Origin: Ancistrus triradiatus
Lineage: Eukaryota > Chordata > Actinopteri > Siluriformes > Loricariidae
Reading direction: 5' to 3'
DNA length: 64,000 nt
NCBI GenBank assembly: GCA_025084515.1
Contig: JAJAGP010000244.1
Span: 379,027-443,026 of the forward strand
Under the pieces are notes generated by a model. The model did no database searches. It saw only the letters and a list, made by a program, of their open reading frames with translations, and had not been told where the DNA came from. Positions 12,901-24,900 of this stretch are shown one piece after another (the first letter of the stretch is position 1; each line of letters opens with the position of its first letter). Position numbers and translations under genes: made by a program.

Positions 12901-15900
12901 AGAGCAGTGGCTTTCTCCTTGCAACCCTGCCATGCACACTATTGTTGCTCAGTGTTCTTCTGATGGTGGACTCATGAACATTGACATTAGCCAATGTGAG
13001 CGAGGCCTTCAGTTGCTTAGAAGTTACCCTGGGGTCCTTTGTGACCTCACCAACTATTACATGCCTTGCTCTTGGACTGATTTTTGTTGGTCGACCACTA
13101 CTGGGGGAAGGGTATCAATGGTCTTGAATTTCCTCATTTATACACAATCTGTCTGACTGTGGATTGGTGGAGTCCAAACTTTTTAAAGATGGTTTTGTAA
13201 CCTTTTCCAGCCTGATGAGCATCAACAACTCCATGCCATGATACACTTCCACAAACATGTGTTGTGAAGAGCAGACTCCCTGTCCTTTAAATAAAACATG
13301 GTGCCCACTCACACCTGATTGTCATCCCGTTGATTGAAAACACCTGACTGTAATTTCACCTTCAAATTAACTGCTAATCCTAGAGGTTCACATACGTTTG
13401 GCACTCACTAATATGTAATATTGGATCATTTTCCTGAATAAATAAACGACCAAGTATACTATTTTTTATAATATGTTTAACTGGGTTGTCTTTATCCACT
13501 TTTATGACTTGTGTGAAAATCTGATGATGTTTTAAGTCATATTTATGCAGAAATATAGAACATTCTAAAGGGTTCACAAATTTTCAAGCACCACTGTAAT
13601 TGGCTTTCACAATAGCGTAATGTCATTGATAAACAACACATAAATTAAAACTAATGAGGTCATGATAATGGACCTGGAACATTTATTGCATTAAATCAGT
13701 GTACAAAATCACATTGCATTCTCCTTAGTACATGATCTTGTTTGTATTTTCCTCACTTACATCCCATCACATTTGAAACTTGTTATACGGAAAAGTCATT
13801 TAAATGCAGAATGCATTCTTCACTCTAAATGTATTGTGGTATGATATATTTACCATTGTAATTTGTGAGTGCAGTGTATATTCTAGGATTGATGAATGTG
13901 ATATGAGATGTGACCTTGGAACTGTAGGAGGAGGAAAGAACTCAGAACTCAGAACAGAAGGCCGCTGTTCTGGAAAGAACTAATATGTTGCACTAGAAGA
14001 TTTAAAGAGGAGTGTAAAAGTTGATGAGAACACGAGGCGATGGGGAAGTGAACATGTATGAATACATCGTTAGAGAATGGAAGGCGGAGTTGATCCTTTC
14101 TTCCAAACTCCAGTCTCTGTGCTAAAAGAGCTAAAACAGTTTATTGCTTCAAAAAAACTGATACCTTGATAGAAATATGCTGACTTATATCACAAACCCT
14201 TACTCCAAAAATGGATTCAGATAAATATTTGCAATAATGTAGCAAATTATTTGCTCATTATCTTGGTTTTAATGGTTTTTGGTCATGGTAATGAACATGA
14301 TATTTATTGTTCGATCTATCATCAGGGTGTAATGTTACTTTATTGCATCCAGATGTGTTATTTGCAGAGGAATTTGACATAACACAGCAGATCAAGGCTT
14401 TTACTTACACCCTTTCTGTAAGTAGTGCCAAAAGGTTTAGTTGGAAGTGTTTGATTCAGTTTGGAAAATGAGAGTTGTTTTCCCTCTATTCTTGCCAGTC
14501 TTACAAGAACAGTATTACACGAGGCAACTGATGTCTGTGACTTTTTGGGCCTATAGAGTGAGGTCATGTGAACTCTGGTAATGTGAAGATTTTGTTTGTT
14601 TGTTCAAACAAGTTTGTCCTTAAGCATTGTTTACTGTCTGGTTGGAATTCATAGAGACAGGCAGCAAAAACGCTGCCTGTGTGAGATAATTGTTGCATAT
14701 GATTTGTAATTATGGTAATGGTAATTTTTATTGCTGTGATAATTACAGAACAACATGGCTAATCTCTCACAGATGAGTTGCATTTAAGTTAAAATAAATG
14801 AAAACCTACTTCTTTCAATTTTTTTATTACAGTTTAGATTTAGTTTTATTGGGAATCCATTTATAACACATACTTTTATCCCTTGCTTATTTCGGTCAGA
14901 ACCACTAGTCAAAATATTTTATCAATATTTTAATTTTTTTCAGCACCAAAGTTTAAAAGGTTTTTATTTTCAGTATGGAGTCTCCACAAAGTGTTCGATA
15001 GCCGTTAGGCGTGTTTAAAACCAAGTCTTTAGAAATACGTGGATCTGGCAACTGTGGGGAATGCTTTTGCCCATGTGCAGTTTGAAAACACTGATTATAA
15101 TCAGGTTACTGGTGTACATGCAATGAGTGCTCCGATTACTGTCAAAAATCCAACTCTCTTTATCGGATTTCTTAATCTGATTTCTAGATCGGGGTATGCT
15201 GTATACATGACCATTGGAATAAGTGGATAACTGCAGAAATCCGAAATTATGCAGAAACTGCAGAAATTATTAAATGCATGTATATGCACTCATTGATTAA
15301 ATCAGATAAGACTTAAGGAGAAGTTGGGGTTGCGGGTTGCAAAATGGCTCGTATAGGCTCAACGAGGATGCGCAGTCCATAGCAGCTTAAATATGCTTCC
15401 ATGTTGATTGCCTGTAGTGACGCGATAGCTATCAGCTGATTGGAGAAGCTGGAGATTTAACTATGCACCAGCCCTGACTAGTGGCCTGCTTGAACTAACG
15501 CTATGCTCAATTTCTATCTGAACATTCAATTTTACATTAAATTCATTGGGCAGATGACATTATTCAGAGACACAATTGATACAATCTTACAAGGTACAAT
15601 CTAAAAAATCTGTGTAAAGGACTTGCTCAATGGCCCAACAGTAGCAGCACCAGGACTTGAACCCTAAACCTTCTGGTTAGTTGCTCAGTAACCACAATCC
15701 TATTCCCAACACCAAGAAGTAGCCTACTGTATGCGAGACATGAATAATCAGCATGCAAATCCTATGCAAATATTTCATATGAAGTTTATTAAACTACACA
15801 TATTTGTAGTTCATCCAGTACAATTTTAGAATATCCAAGAAAAATGTGTCTAAAGTTTAAATGATTTAATGTCACTTTGCATAGAAGAGACCACAGGTAG

Positions 15901-18900
15901 CATCTGACAATCACATTATGTTAATAGAAGCCAGGATATTCTTTCCAAGGGTTGGTAATTTAGTGCTCTGCTTATTTCATCAAAGCGTTCATATTATGTT
16001 TGTATCAAGAAAAGCTGACATTTTTAAATTCAGTTTTATTCCAAATACAAATCATTTTTATCCTGAAGACAAAAATTGACAGAAAACCTCACGGTGCATT
16101 TCAAAAGATAACAAGGTGCAGAAGTACGATGAAATGTACATTTTGTGTGTATGTACAATATTCTGTGATTTTTCCACTTTAATATACGATTCTTAATTTT
16201 TTGTTGGTGTCCCCTCTTCTAGGAGTCTTAGCTGCCAGAGAATAACCTTGCATAAGAATCTCTTCTGCTCTTATGTGCTCAACTCGGCCTTCACTATTAT
16301 CAACCTCATCTTTGTGGTCAACAACCCTAAAGAGGTTGAGAGGAACCCGGTAAGACGTGCTTATATGACACTAGCAGTGCAGGTTGCATCACTATATGCT
16401 TTGGGCTGAATTCAAAGTTGAGTTACACATTCATACTTTCAGAAGTCATAGTCATATAGGTATTCCGAGCCCAAGCACATCAGTAGTTTAAATACTATTG
16501 TGGAGTATGCAATCTATGTCCATTATTCAGTGTTGAGGTTTCTGTCACATTATTCACTGTTTGTTAACAAGTTGTCATAATCACAATATTCTACCTTCAC
16601 ATTCATTAGAGGCTATGTTAATTCACATGGAATGCCACTTGAAAATAGTATTAAATATAATATTCCATAAAATTATGAAGGGACTTGCTGTAGGAAAATA
16701 ATTACTGAACGTGTGGGGCAATGCACCTGAAATTATTTGATTGTTTGATTTTTTGGTATTTTCCTATAACACATTAGCATATATTGTATTTGTGTTGTGC
16801 CTGGCATGCACCACTACGTACCAGAGCCATGATATTAAGAAATATTAATCAAACCTCGATGACACATCAGAATTAAGAAGCAAGACATGTTGGGTATAAA
16901 AAATAACAATATGATTTGGCCAGACATCTGCTCCAAGCCCCAAGAGCAGACACAGCCGCCAGAAATTCCCAATAACCATGCTGCTTGATGCTTTTATGAC
17001 TATCACCTTTATTTTGTCCTTAATAATATAGCCTACTTTTGTGTGTTAATTAGAATATAGGCCTTCTTATTGATGTATTCTCTTCTAATTTAAATGTAAA
17101 AAAAATGCATTGCTTTTTCAGGTGTATCATTTTAAATATCAAAATTTAAAAACTTGTTTTTGTTTTAATAAAGTGACCCAGGCAGTCATGCTTGCACTCA
17201 GGTGAATCCAGACAGAGGTGGAAGTAAATGCAAGTGTGTTAGATTTATTTAAACAATGGGACACAGTAATATAGAGAGAAGGCTAAAGCTAAATGCGGAC
17301 ACAAACACGGGAGGTTAATGAGCAAGATCTAGACCAAAGGAAAACTAACATTCAGCAAGAATAAGAGAAGCAGTATGGCAAGGATAGAACCAGAAAGTAG
17401 GCAAAAGTGAGTGAAAGTGAGGAAAGCTGTGGAGGAGTGTAGAGCACTGATGATGACCAACAAAGAGCTGATACTACACACAAGAATACCCAGAAGAGAT
17501 CCAGAGTGAACCATGGAGGGAGACCACGTCAGATAGAGTGCCCTCTTCAGGGCACCTTCTCATGACATAGCTTCGTTATGGGCATGGCTCTGAAGAGCTA
17601 TCTGGGAAAAATGCAAAAGGAGAAGGGAATATCGAACATTACAGAAAAGGTGGAGAACAGAAGAAAAAAAGAGACTAGAGTAAGGCAAGGTCAGAAATGG
17701 AGAGAAGAGCATAGCAAAGTGTGATGAAAGGTGGATAAGCAAAACAATAGAATACAAAGACAATGGGTTACCCACTGGGGAATATTGTGGGCTAACTAGT
17801 TGGCTTGGCCAGGAGTTACGTTTTCAATATGATGGCTACTTTGAGGAGTCCAAAATTGTAAGTGCTAAAGGCTGTATCCAGCGGGATGCTCACCATGTGA
17901 CTAGCTGGCACAGTTGGCCTACACAGTGACCCACACAGTCACGCTTGCACTCAGGCGAAGATAGGGAACAGACAGAGGTGCAAGTAAATGTAAGTGTGAT
18001 AGATTTATTTATACAATTTCACATTGTGATATAGACAAAAAAGTAAGACTAAGCACTCTAGACTTATGCACACTCCCAATCATGCGCAGATAAATGCCAC
18101 AACATACATAAAGCACGATGCAAGAGAATATACACATACTAATACAGAGGCATACAGACAAGCATATGGTTAACAGCTAATGCAAATAGTGAAATAACAC
18201 AACTTTCAGATGGTTTAAGTTAACATTAACAGCAGACACAAAAATATGCAGACAAAAATGACAGACAAGACCTTGAACCCAGGACAACTGATATAAAGAA
18301 GGAAAAATTGAAAAGGCATATCAAGGATAGATCCAGGGAGTAGACAAACTTGAGTGGAAGCGAAGAACGTTGAACAAGCACTGACGATGACTGGCAAAGA
18401 GTTAAGATACGAGTCATAATAAATACAGTAACCTGGACGCGCTCCATAATGTTCCAAGGGAGACCATATCTGTCGGCGTGCGATCTACAGGGCATCTCCA
18501 CAGCTGAAAAAGACACAGTTAAGGAGCAATCTGTCAACCTCCGAGGACAGAAGCTGAAGATCACTGTAGATCAGGTCTGATTATGGATAATTTTACCATC
18601 ATAACTTTTGAAGCTTTTCGCTTACTTTGCAACACTGAACGTTTTTCAAGAGGTAAAAGACCACACATTAAATCCATCTGGTTAACTCTGCAGCCAGAAT
18701 TCATCTCAGTCTGCCCTCATCACCCAGCAGACAAGCTGGAATGGCAGCTCTCAGCTCAAATCAAAACACATCTGTTTCAGTGTGGCTGTTCAGCATATTC
18801 TGCACTCTGTGCCTTTGGTCGTTTCTGTTATTTATAACATATGGAGAGGTGCAGCAGAATTTGGAAAGACTAAATATGAACAGGTTTGCTCCAGACTTCA

Positions 18901-21900
18901 GCAAGTTGATAATGGGAATTACGATCATTGCTGTCAGTGATTGTAAATAATGGTTTCACTTTGAACTGTAGTTCAGTTGGATGTTTGCTAAGAGATGTAA
19001 AACATGCTCTTTCCATTAGGAGATGACTGCATTCTCCATTTAATTTACTATATATTTATTTGAAACAGACTCAACTAGTGATCAATGAAGAATTTGTCTC
19101 CAGTTTTTAGGTCAAATGTAGGAGGCAAGAAGCATTAACTATCTCAGCACACCCCCAGACTGCACTGTACATCAAGGCAGGGATGCTGAGTGAGTGAAGA
19201 GTGAAGTAGTATTTTGAGAGGAATGTATGCAGCTGTGCATCTGGTTGTCAGGGTGTAGCTGGAAGAAGGGCAGGGAAATGTGGACAAGAGAAAATTGTTT
19301 TAAGCATGTGTTATACCTGGATGATGGATTGGGTTTTGACTTGTGAGACTGGGAACTTGGTTAGAATCTACTAATTAAGTCCACACACAGTCACAAGAAG
19401 GTATAGGTAAAGTACACTTTAGGAATGTCTGATGCATAGCCATGATTATTATTAGGGATGGCCCAATACAACTACTGTATTGTTAATATGTTAAATTAAA
19501 TTGGTTAATGCAATTAAATAAATTGGTGACCTGAAATGATGTGCAAAGTCTTAACATAAAATATTTTAATGGATTGGATCAGAAAAAATATAATCATATT
19601 GATATAGTACTGCAAACCATGATGTCAAGTGAAAGTTTCAAAAATAATGACAAGCTTATCTTTTACAAAATACTAAATATAGACTTTTTTTTAATTCTAA
19701 AAAAAAATTAATGAAATCAATATCTGGGCTTTTGCTGTATCGATATCTTGAGTACAATATGATGAAGTTTTACTACATACCTGCAAATAATGAAGTTTTC
19801 GTCTGAAAAGTAAATGTGGTCTATTATTTAATGTTTCTTTAACTAACATTTTTTTTTTTTTGTAAATGTATGAAATCTAAATTATGCCCTTTTGTATATA
19901 ATGAATACACAGACAAAAACAAAAAGTCGTTATGTTTTGTGCAATACAGCATATTAAGTAGTCTATTTTGACTACATAAAAGCAGATATCTCTGTCTTAG
20001 TGAAAGACTGTGCTCATATGTAAGCAAGGAAGCAGCCATTTGGAGCATTAGTGCTAATGTAAATCCAAAATGCCATATTCATCTTTCAAACAATCTGGAG
20101 AACTTTTCAAGCTAACACATCTTGATGCATAGACAGATAAAAAATAAATACTGAAAGCAGTCAGAAATATTCTGGGGGATGTAACTCAGCAGGGACAAAA
20201 TCTTCAAAATAACACCCCAATTCCCTGAAGATGTTGCATAAGTTGTACATGTAAGGACACTTCCGTCTTCATCGTCCTCTCTGCTATTGTAGGTTGGCTG
20301 CAAGGTCCTGCATTTCTTCCACATGTACATGCTGGGATGTAACTATTTCTGGATGCTGTGTGAGGGGATTTATCTGCACACTCTCATTGTGGTGGCTGTG
20401 TTTGCTGAAGAGCAGCACCTTCACTGGTATTACCTCTTAGGATGGGGTGAGTTTCAGCTTTGAATAATACTTCTAGCTAATTTGCCAACCTGTGTGTATG
20501 GTTAAACAGGTTTTACGTTCCTCTTCCAATTTTTTATTTGCTTATAATGACAGTAGATCTTATATAAAGACTACATCCATGGACTTTGTTAATCCATTAT
20601 ATGAGTAACGTGGCACAAAACAGGTTTTACAGTGAGAAAAGTCATAGAATACAGTAATAAGCTGCATTTTGATGTGTCGAGAACCAAACATGATAGAGAA
20701 CCAGTGCTTTAAAAGGTTTAACTTTAAAAGGTTGCAGCGTAAATTTGCTAGGCCCTGTTCTGCTGGTCACAGAAACTTGTAGTAATGTTCTTAGAAAACT
20801 AAAATCAGATAAGTCTCTGATTTAATTTTTTTATTTTTTATTTTTTTGACATTATTTTAGCAGTTAATGTCTTTTGCTGGTCACTCAAAGTTTAAAGAAA
20901 TAAGTGGTCAGTAAATACTGGAATGCTAGATGGCCAGCTACAATATCTCACTGTTCCACATTACTAAATCATTTAGTCAGAACTATTAATTAATTGGTAG
21001 TTAGTCAGAATAAAACAAAAATATAAATTTCAATGGAATGTCAACTGTTTGAAAATATTTTTTCATCAAACTTCCTATGTTGGGTTAGGAAAACAAGAAT
21101 GTAGAAGAGTAGCTAGCTACCTACAGACACCTGCAAAGCTAGCAATGTTTAGCCTTTGGTTAAAAAAACTAACATTTTGTAGAAAGGAATACCATTTAAT
21201 AATGGTTGAACTGAAAAGAAAAATAGTAACTTTTGTTTCACAGTTTGTGAGCTTTTATTTTAGCTCTGAGTTACCATACTGAGTTTTATACTTTAAATCC
21301 ATTCACACAGTCTGGACAGTTATCGACTATATTGAGGTATAGATCTCTGTAATTGTCATTAGTGTTCATCCCACTATCAATAGCCTTGTCAGCAGTGTAA
21401 CAATGACATCAGAGTAACAATATGAAATAACAGTGAAAGTGTTAAAACCTTTGGTAGTTAAGTGAAATCCGTAATCACTTGCTCTGACTGCTCTGATTGT
21501 GTCAGAAAGGGCATTGCTCTGTGATTCATTTCTGTAGCTGTTTTACAAATGTACAGTTCTGCATATTTTACAGAACATTGTCTTTCTGTGTAAATCACTG
21601 ATAAATCAACTAATCCACAAGTAGGACACATTACGCATTTACAGACGTGACATTGCCAGTAACCAAGTTTCATTTATCATGGTTCACCCATTCCAATCCC
21701 ACTTAAAGCTTTATTATGACATTTAACTGGAAGTAGATGTCTCATTTTAGTGCCGGCTTTGTAAGAGCATCCAAGGGATTTGTGGCAGTAATGATGGATC
21801 TGGATCATCTGTAGACAGCAAATCTGTTTGCTTTTTAAACTGCCTTAATTCGTTGGGCACAGCCTATGCTCACTGTGCTGAAATTGCTCATTTAATTACA

Positions 21901-24900
21901 CTTGCGATTAGACATAAGTGAGTAGCTTGTAATTATTATGTAATAATAATTCCACCCATATATTGTTATGATAAGTATAAATGGTAACAATTAACAGTCA
22001 TACTTATTAACTTTAATTGTAAATGTGTTTGCATGTTGTTGAAAGTAATTTACAGTGTGAGTATGACTGTGTCTCTTTTATAGGATTTCCTTTGGTGCCT
22101 GCTTCAATCCATGCTGTTGCAAGGAAAAAGTATTTCGATGACAAGTGAGAAATGTCCCCTACTCTTCAGCTGTAAACACTAAGTAGATGCTGGGCCTAGT
22201 ATGCATATTAACTGCCCAAGACTTGTTGCCTTTTTCTCATTAGTTGCTGGATGAGTGTGGAAACCCATCTGTTGTATGTGGTTCATGGCCCCATTATGGC
22301 AGCTTTATTAGTGAGTATTCGCTTTAATACTGTGACTATATTTACATTTGCATGCTGGTATAAAATCTGTTTTAATAAGAGGAATTTGTCGCTGTCATGC
22401 TGGCTGTACGGTTCAGGAGACACACGCAGGGAGAGTGATCTGAACTCAGGCGGTGTTTATTAATGAACTAAAACAGGCAAAGAAACTAACAGAATGGACT
22501 AATATGCGCGATACGGAACTTACAGGAGGCTAATCGGAATAACAACAAAACAAGGTAGGTGCGCGATAAATAAGGCTGGAGAGAAGATATGGGAGAAGCT
22601 GTCGAGAGGAAAGAATAGGATAGAGAGACGGCGGCTAGGCTAGAGAAGGACGAGGGATAGGAATAGAGCGAGAGCTAGGTCGATTAGAGAACAAGATAGA
22701 ATTGGGGAGAGAGAAGAGACACGGCTTGGGTCAAGATCGGTACGGTGTGAAGCATGAGAGGGCTTGTGACGTGGTAGGGACCACGAGACACAGTGATGTG
22801 AGTGTGCAGAAAGACTGTTTAAATAGGCGAGCTGGAAGGTGCTGGAAACGAGGAACAGGTGCGAGTGATGGATGGAGGAGGAGAGAAGGTGACAGAACGT
22901 GACAGAAGGTGGTAGACATGGGGCGTGGTGAGCAGGTGTGACGTGACAGAGCCCCCCCCCCCCTCCGAGACAGAGCCAGGACTCCAAGGATGTCCCCACG
23001 CGGACTCCGGACAATCTGGTGGCTTCCTCTCCGGGCGACGGCTGGGAGGAGTCTGGGCGACACCGGGCCCCGAAAGGCCCGGGCAGGCACACCTGACACC
23101 TGATGATATAGGTGCAGGTACTGGGACTGACGATCTCTGGAAGACCTCGGGGACTAACGACCTTGGAGCAGGCACTGGGACTGACGACTTCTGGAAGGCC
23201 ATGGGGACTGATGACTTCTGGAAGGCCTCGGAGACTGACGACCTTGGAGCAGGCACGGGGACTGACGACTTCCGGAAGGCCACGAGGATTGATGACTTCT
23301 GGAAGGCCTCGGGCATTGATGACCTTGGAGCAGGTACGGGGACTGACGACTTCTGGAGGGCCACGGGGACTGATGACCTTGGAGCAGGTATGGGGACTGA
23401 TGACCTTGGAGCAGGTATGGGGACTGAAGACCTGGGAGAAGGCACGGGGACTGACGGCCTCGGCGTAGTTACCGGGAGTGACGGCCTCAGTGTAGGCACT
23501 GGACCTGGCGACTGTGGTGCAGGAACTGGAACTGACGACCTTGGCGTAGGAACTGGGAGTGACGACCTCAGTGTAGGCACTGGACCTGGCGACCATTGTG
23601 CAGGTACTGGAACTGACGATCTCAGTGTAGGAACCGAGAGTGGTGCGGGTACCGGAACTGACGGCTTCTGGAAGGCCTCAGACTCAGGTGGTACGGAGAA
23701 AGTCCCGAATGACTTCGGAGTAGTCTCCGACTTGACTGACCCGAGGACGAATAGTGACTCAGACGGACTCTGGGCGGACTTGGACATCTTTGGGACAGAG
23801 TCAAGGTTAGTGACACTCAGGACGGATTGGGACGAACATAGAACCACCTCAGACATAGACAATGATTGGCCAGACTCAGACAGATTAGGAACAGATTCAG
23901 AAGTAGACATACTCTTGACAGACTCAGACGAACATGGAATGGACTTGGGTAGAGAGAGGACAGAGTCAGACTTAGACAGAGGAAGAGTGGACTCAGATGG
24001 ATTAGAGACATACACAGACTGAGACAGACTAGGAAGGGGCTCGGACCTAGATGCACCTTGGACAGACGGAAAGTTACACAGATGCCGAATGAACACGGAC
24101 AAACTCGACATTGACTCGGACTCGGATAGGGACTGGACAGGCTTGGATGAACACAGAACGGGGTCCATGTTAGACGGAGTTTGGAACGACTAGGCCCTAG
24201 TCGTTGGAACGAAAGTCGCCCTAGGCTTGCTCAATTTGGGATTGGACGTAGTTATTAGGAGATAATCTAAACTTGTAAAGTTGCTTTGAGACAATGCTCC
24301 ATTGTAAAAAGCGCTATATAAATAAATCTGACATGACATGACTCTGATAGATTCAGAACCTGAATAGATTCAGACTGACTAAAGGCAGACTTAGAGTTAG
24401 GTAGCTCTGACTGATCTGGAGAGGATTCAAAGGTGGATGACTTTGGAAGGTGTTTGACAGAGATGAGCTACGGAGGGTATCTGAATTAGGCAGACTCGGG
24501 AAGGAATCGGTGGAGGACAACCCCAGTATGGTCTCAAACGGACACGGGGTGAACTCAGGCTGACTCGGCAAGGACTTAGAGATGGAAAGGCTTGTTACTG
24601 ACTCAGAACGAATGGAGACGGGATCAGCTTCAGGCGACCTTTGAGAGGTCTCGGGGATCGAGGACCTTTGACTGGTCTCTGACATCGGCAAACTTGGCCT
24701 GAATACGGATTTAGGCGACCTTTGGAAGGCCATAGACAAAAACTGGGTTGCCTCCGACTGAGACAGAGTGAGAGCTGACACGGACTGACGAAAGACCGGT
24801 TCGGACTTATGTGGAGTCTGAACATGCTCAGGCTGACTAAGGATGGCTATAAGGACTTAGCTATAGATGAAATTGACACTGACCAGGCAGTATTGGAGAC

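Noticed and set aside
18226..18564. Minus-strand 112-codon Cys/Phe-rich frame
   Set aside because: It lies inside the LTR-like repeat at 17927-18517 and has no domain. The other copy does not keep the frame.
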